This document shows positions 61,720 to 64,000 of a DNA stretch of 64,000 bases, in pieces. Location of the stretch: assembly GCA_020634495.1 (NCBI GenBank), contig JACKBR010000008.1:1-64000 (forward strand), in the 5' to 3' direction. The translations under genes were made by a program, and so were the position numbers. A model generated the notes under the pieces. That model saw only the letters and a program-made list of their open reading frames with translations. It ran no database searches and was not told the origin of the DNA. Position 1 is the stretch's first letter. Every line of letters starts with the position of its first letter. The DNA comes from Ardenticatenaceae bacterium. Lineage in GTDB: Bacteria > Chloroflexota > Anaerolineae > Promineifilales > Promineifilaceae.

Positions 61720-61940
61720 GACAATCTCCTTATGTGAGTCGTTAGGGTCTTCAATGTTAGTTCGTTGCCTCATTAAAAAATGCTACTCATAAAAACCCAC
61801 TTCCGGGATAAAGTTACGTGATGTTCTGAAACTAGGGGCGACAAATTTATTGTGGCAACTTTGTATAATTCCCCTATGATTGGTTCAGATATTTCTTCTT
61901 AAAAAGGTCATTCAAGGGATTGTTGTAAGGGAAAAGTGCC

Positions 61941-63626
61941 ATGACAATAAAAGAGCCATTTAATCAAGCGCCACCAACATTGGGTAATCAATATGAGGAT
62001 GATCGCGTGCTGCGATCTTATTTGCGGCGGGTGCTGCCGCCGGAGGTGCTGGCGAAGGTGGAACCGCCGCTGCGCGAGATGGGTGAACTGGCGGGCGGTG
62101 AGCTGTACCAGATGCAGCTGGCCGACCGGCTCAACGAACCTGTCTTGACGCAGTGGGACCCGTGGGGCAACCGCATTGACCAGATTGAGCTGTCGCCGCT
62201 GTGGCAGCGGGCAGAGCGGCTGGCGGCTGAACATGGGGTGGTGGCTGCGGCATATGAGGGGCAATACGGCCGTTTCGACCGCATCTTCCAATTTGCCCTG
62301 GTTTACCTCTTCCACCCCTCCACCGACGTGTATACCTGCCCCCTGGCCATGACCGACGGCGCGGCACGCACCTTGCTTATTTCTGGCAACCAGGAGCTAA
62401 TCGACACTGCCATTCCCCACCTCACCAGCCGCGACCCGGCCCAATTTTGGACCAGCGGCCAGTGGATGACCGAGTCAACGGGCGGTTCGGATGTGGGCCT
62501 GTCCGAAACCGTTGCCAGACTGAACGAAAAAGAGGAGTGGCTGCTGTACGGCCGTAAATGGTTCACCTCTGCCGCCACCTCGCAAATGACGTTGACGCTG
62601 GCCCGCCCGGAAGGGAATCCGCCAGGGGGCAAGGGACTGGCCCTGTTTTACCTGGAGACGCAGGAAGCAGACGGCCGTTTGCAAAACATCGAACTGCTGC
62701 GGCTGAAGGACAAGCTGGGCACGCGCAAAGTGCCCACGGCCGAACTGATGCTGCGGGGGACAACGGCCGTTCCCGTGATGGGCCTCAACAACGGTGTGCG
62801 CAACATCGTGCCCATGCTGCACCTGACCCGCACCTGGAACAGCGTTTCGGCGGCATCGTTTATGCGGCGCGGTATGGCCCTGGCCCGCAGCTACGCCCAA
62901 AAGCGCATCGCTTTTGGTGCGCCGCTGGCCGAAAAGCCGCTGCACCTGGACACTCTGGCCGGAATGCAGGCGGAAACCGAAGCCGCCTTCCACCTCACCT
63001 TTTTCCTGGTGGAGCTCATCGGCAAGGATGAAGCGGGCGACATCAGCGAAGACGAGGCTCACCTGCTGCGCCTGCTCACCTCGTTGGCCAAGCTGACCAC
63101 CGGCAAGCAGGCCGTGACGGTGACTAGCGAAGTGCTGGAAGCGTACGGCGGCGCGGGGTACGTGGAGGATACGGGCCTGCCGGTACTGCTGCGCGACAGC
63201 CAGGTGCTGCCCATCTGGGAAGGCACCACCAACGTGCTTTCGCTCGACGCGCTGCGGGCTTTGGGCAAGTCTGGCGAGCCGCTGCTGGCGTTGGCCCAAG
63301 AGGTAGACCGCTGCGTGAATCTGGCCACAGACGGCCGTCTGCAAGCAGCGGGTGAGGTGGCAGAAACGGCCGTGGCCCAGGCGATGAATTGGTTGCAAAA
63401 TAATCTGGCCAACCGGGACGCTTTAGAAGCCGGGGCGCGCCGCTTTGCCCTGACGCTGGGGCGGGCGCTGGCCCTGGCCAAATTAATTGAGCAGGCCCAA
63501 TGGTCGCTGGATGTGGAGCAAGACGGCCGTCCCCGTGCCGCCGCCTGCCGCTTTGCGAATACGGCCGTTAACCAAATTGCCGCTATCAACCTGGCCGACG
63601 CAGCGGCACTGGCTGATGATTTGTAA
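61941..63626 (+). CDS. Acyl-CoA dehydrogenase, AidB-like
   Basis: A 561-residue ACAD with features of the AidB subgroup: long N-terminus (EDDRVLRSYLRRVLPPEVLA), WMTESTGGSDVGLSETVARL (FAD/substrate loop, about residue 175), LYGRKWFTSAATSQMTLTLA, a central RTWNSVSAASFMRRGMALAR, VLEAYGGAGYVEDTGLPVLL and LPIWEGTTNVLSLDALRALG with the catalytic Glu (W-E-G-T, about 430). AidB homologues have a C-terminal helical extension, which is present here (residues about 450-560). E. coli AidB is a DNA-alkylation-response protein, but its substrate is unclear; ordinary isovaleryl-type activity is also possible. The gene begins 222 bp after the GlsB-like start, divergently. Confidence 0.85.
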   Translation: MTIKEPFNQAPPTLGNQYEDDRVLRSYLRRVLPPEVLAKVEPPLREMGELAGGELYQMQLADRLNEPVLTQWDPWGNRIDQIELSPLWQRAERLAAEHGVVAAAYEGQYGRFDRIFQFALVYLFHPSTDVYTCPLAMTDGAARTLLISGNQELIDTAIPHLTSRDPAQFWTSGQWMTESTGGSDVGLSETVARLNEKEEWLLYGRKWFTSAATSQMTLTLARPEGNPPGGKGLALFYLETQEADGRLQNIELLRLKDKLGTRKVPTAELMLRGTTAVPVMGLNNGVRNIVPMLHLTRTWNSVSAASFMRRGMALARSYAQKRIAFGAPLAEKPLHLDTLAGMQAETEAAFHLTFFLVELIGKDEAGDISEDEAHLLRLLTSLAKLTTGKQAVTVTSEVLEAYGGAGYVEDTGLPVLLRDSQVLPIWEGTTNVLSLDALRALGKSGEPLLALAQEVDRCVNLATDGRLQAAGEVAETAVAQAMNWLQNNLANRDALEAGARRFALTLGRALALAKLIEQAQWSLDVEQDGRPRAAACRFANTAVNQIAAINLADAAALADDL

Positions 63627-63636
63627 GCAGAAAATG

Positions 63637-64000
63637 CTAAGAGGACGGCTCAAGGCAAAATGAGGGAGAATAATTTGGATCGGGTGCAGAAATAGTTTGT
63701 AAGATTTTGTCATCTTGTCCCATAACCTGTAGCTCGCAAACGGGTGCCCCCTTAGGTACAGGAAGTGCAAATACACCACCTTCCCCGTTATCTTCAATTT
63801 CTGTGCCATCTGAGAGAAGCAAGTTTACGGCCGTAACCTCAGGTGACAAGATTTCGCCGTAAAGCAAAACATGGGTGAATCCGCCTCTGTTGGCATCTGG
63901 GTTGAAATAGAATTCAGCACTTGCATAATCAATCAGTTGTTCAGAAGGATAGGTGGATTTGTCACGGGCAAATGCTCCATCTGAATTAGACTTCCAACCT
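63637..64000 (-). CDS. Unknown protein, 5' end outside window
   Basis: An open frame continues past the right edge; 121 codons are visible. The readable part includes RGGFTHVLLYGEILSPEVTA, LLLSDGTEIEDNGEGGVFAL, PVPKGAPVCELQVMGQDDKI and the C-terminal LEPSS. The alternating pattern suggests a beta-sandwich. No family recognised and signal peptide, if any, lies outside. It is convergent with the AidB-like gene, 10 bp between stops. Confidence 0.55.
   Translation of the reverse strand, partial: GWKSNSDGAFARDKSTYPSEQLIDYASAEFYFNPDANRGGFTHVLLYGEILSPEVTAVNLLLSDGTEIEDNGEGGVFALPVPKGAPVCELQVMGQDDKILQTISAPDPNYSPSFCLEPSS

Noticed and set aside
62475..63398. Long antisense frame inside the AidB-like gene
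   Set aside because: It is rich in Gln/His/Arg and mirrors the codon bias of the true gene; no family motif is seen.

Overview
This window looks like a chromosomal segment of a free-living, GC-moderate bacterium, most plausibly a filamentous or anaerolinea-like member of the Chloroflexota. That is an inference from gene content: SARP/kinase/STAND/WD40 giants, Pro-Thr-rich lipoprotein linkers, PDH E1/E2 genes, PucR and hybrid kinases, and ACAD plus APH-like kinase lipid genes. No rRNA, tRNA, CRISPR array or intact insertion sequence was seen.

Layout. 1-2994 (minus): a partial RidA gene, two tandem paralogous alpha-toroid proteins and leuB. 3055-6099 (minus): a broken HEPN/MNT pair, a membrane protein, a YbaK-type deacylase and a J-domain coiled-coil protein. 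6164-15655 (minus): the branched-chain amino acid cluster, transcribed ilvB-ilvN-ilvC-leuA-leuC-orf-leuD-cimA, with many small frameshifts. 15756-16157: its leader, with an Ile/Leu/Val-rich leader peptide and attenuator hairpins. 16407-16711: a duplicated 97-bp structured element. 16804-21257 (minus): response regulator, receiver-GAF-PAS-kinase hybrid and PucR regulator. 21430-24667 (minus): pyruvate dehydrogenase-type E1 alpha, E1 beta and E2. Then thrB, an RlmI-like methyltransferase, RidA, a methyltransferase and a TfoX-like protein.

28960-35961 holds a 1,851-residue SARP/BTAD, Ser/Thr kinase, nSTAND, membrane helix and WD40 protein, divergent from a trypsin-fold lipoprotein. Between them lie two arrays of TCACGC repeats phased at about 11 bp, the layout of SARP operators. 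I read this as a candidate membrane-anchored regulatory system with its target.

36064-45752: a membrane protein, an anchored extracellular nuclease, a receiver-like protein with a catalytically dead IS200-type transposase domain, Nei glycosylase, a FrnE/DsbA-family protein with an in-frame UGA in place of the first CxxC cysteine (candidate selenoprotein), a luciferase-like oxidoreductase and a LVIVD propeller lipoprotein. 45938-59489 (plus): acyl-CoA metabolism (crotonase, SDRs, ACAD, APH-like kinase, thioesterase, CoA ligase) mixed with a K+ channel, a hydrolase, a cNMP-histidine kinase, MBL-fold enzymes, a phosphatase and a Nudix protein. 59553-64000: a secreted protein, two small membrane proteins, an AidB-like ACAD and a partial gene.

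Two genome-scale DNA signatures overlay everything. The palindrome ACGGCCGT occurs about 115-120 times by eye (about one expected by chance), in all reading frames and between genes. Intergenic gaps repeatedly hold 7-8-bp tandem words followed by their reverse complements. Together these recall the HIP1 octamer and STRR heptamers of cyanobacteria.
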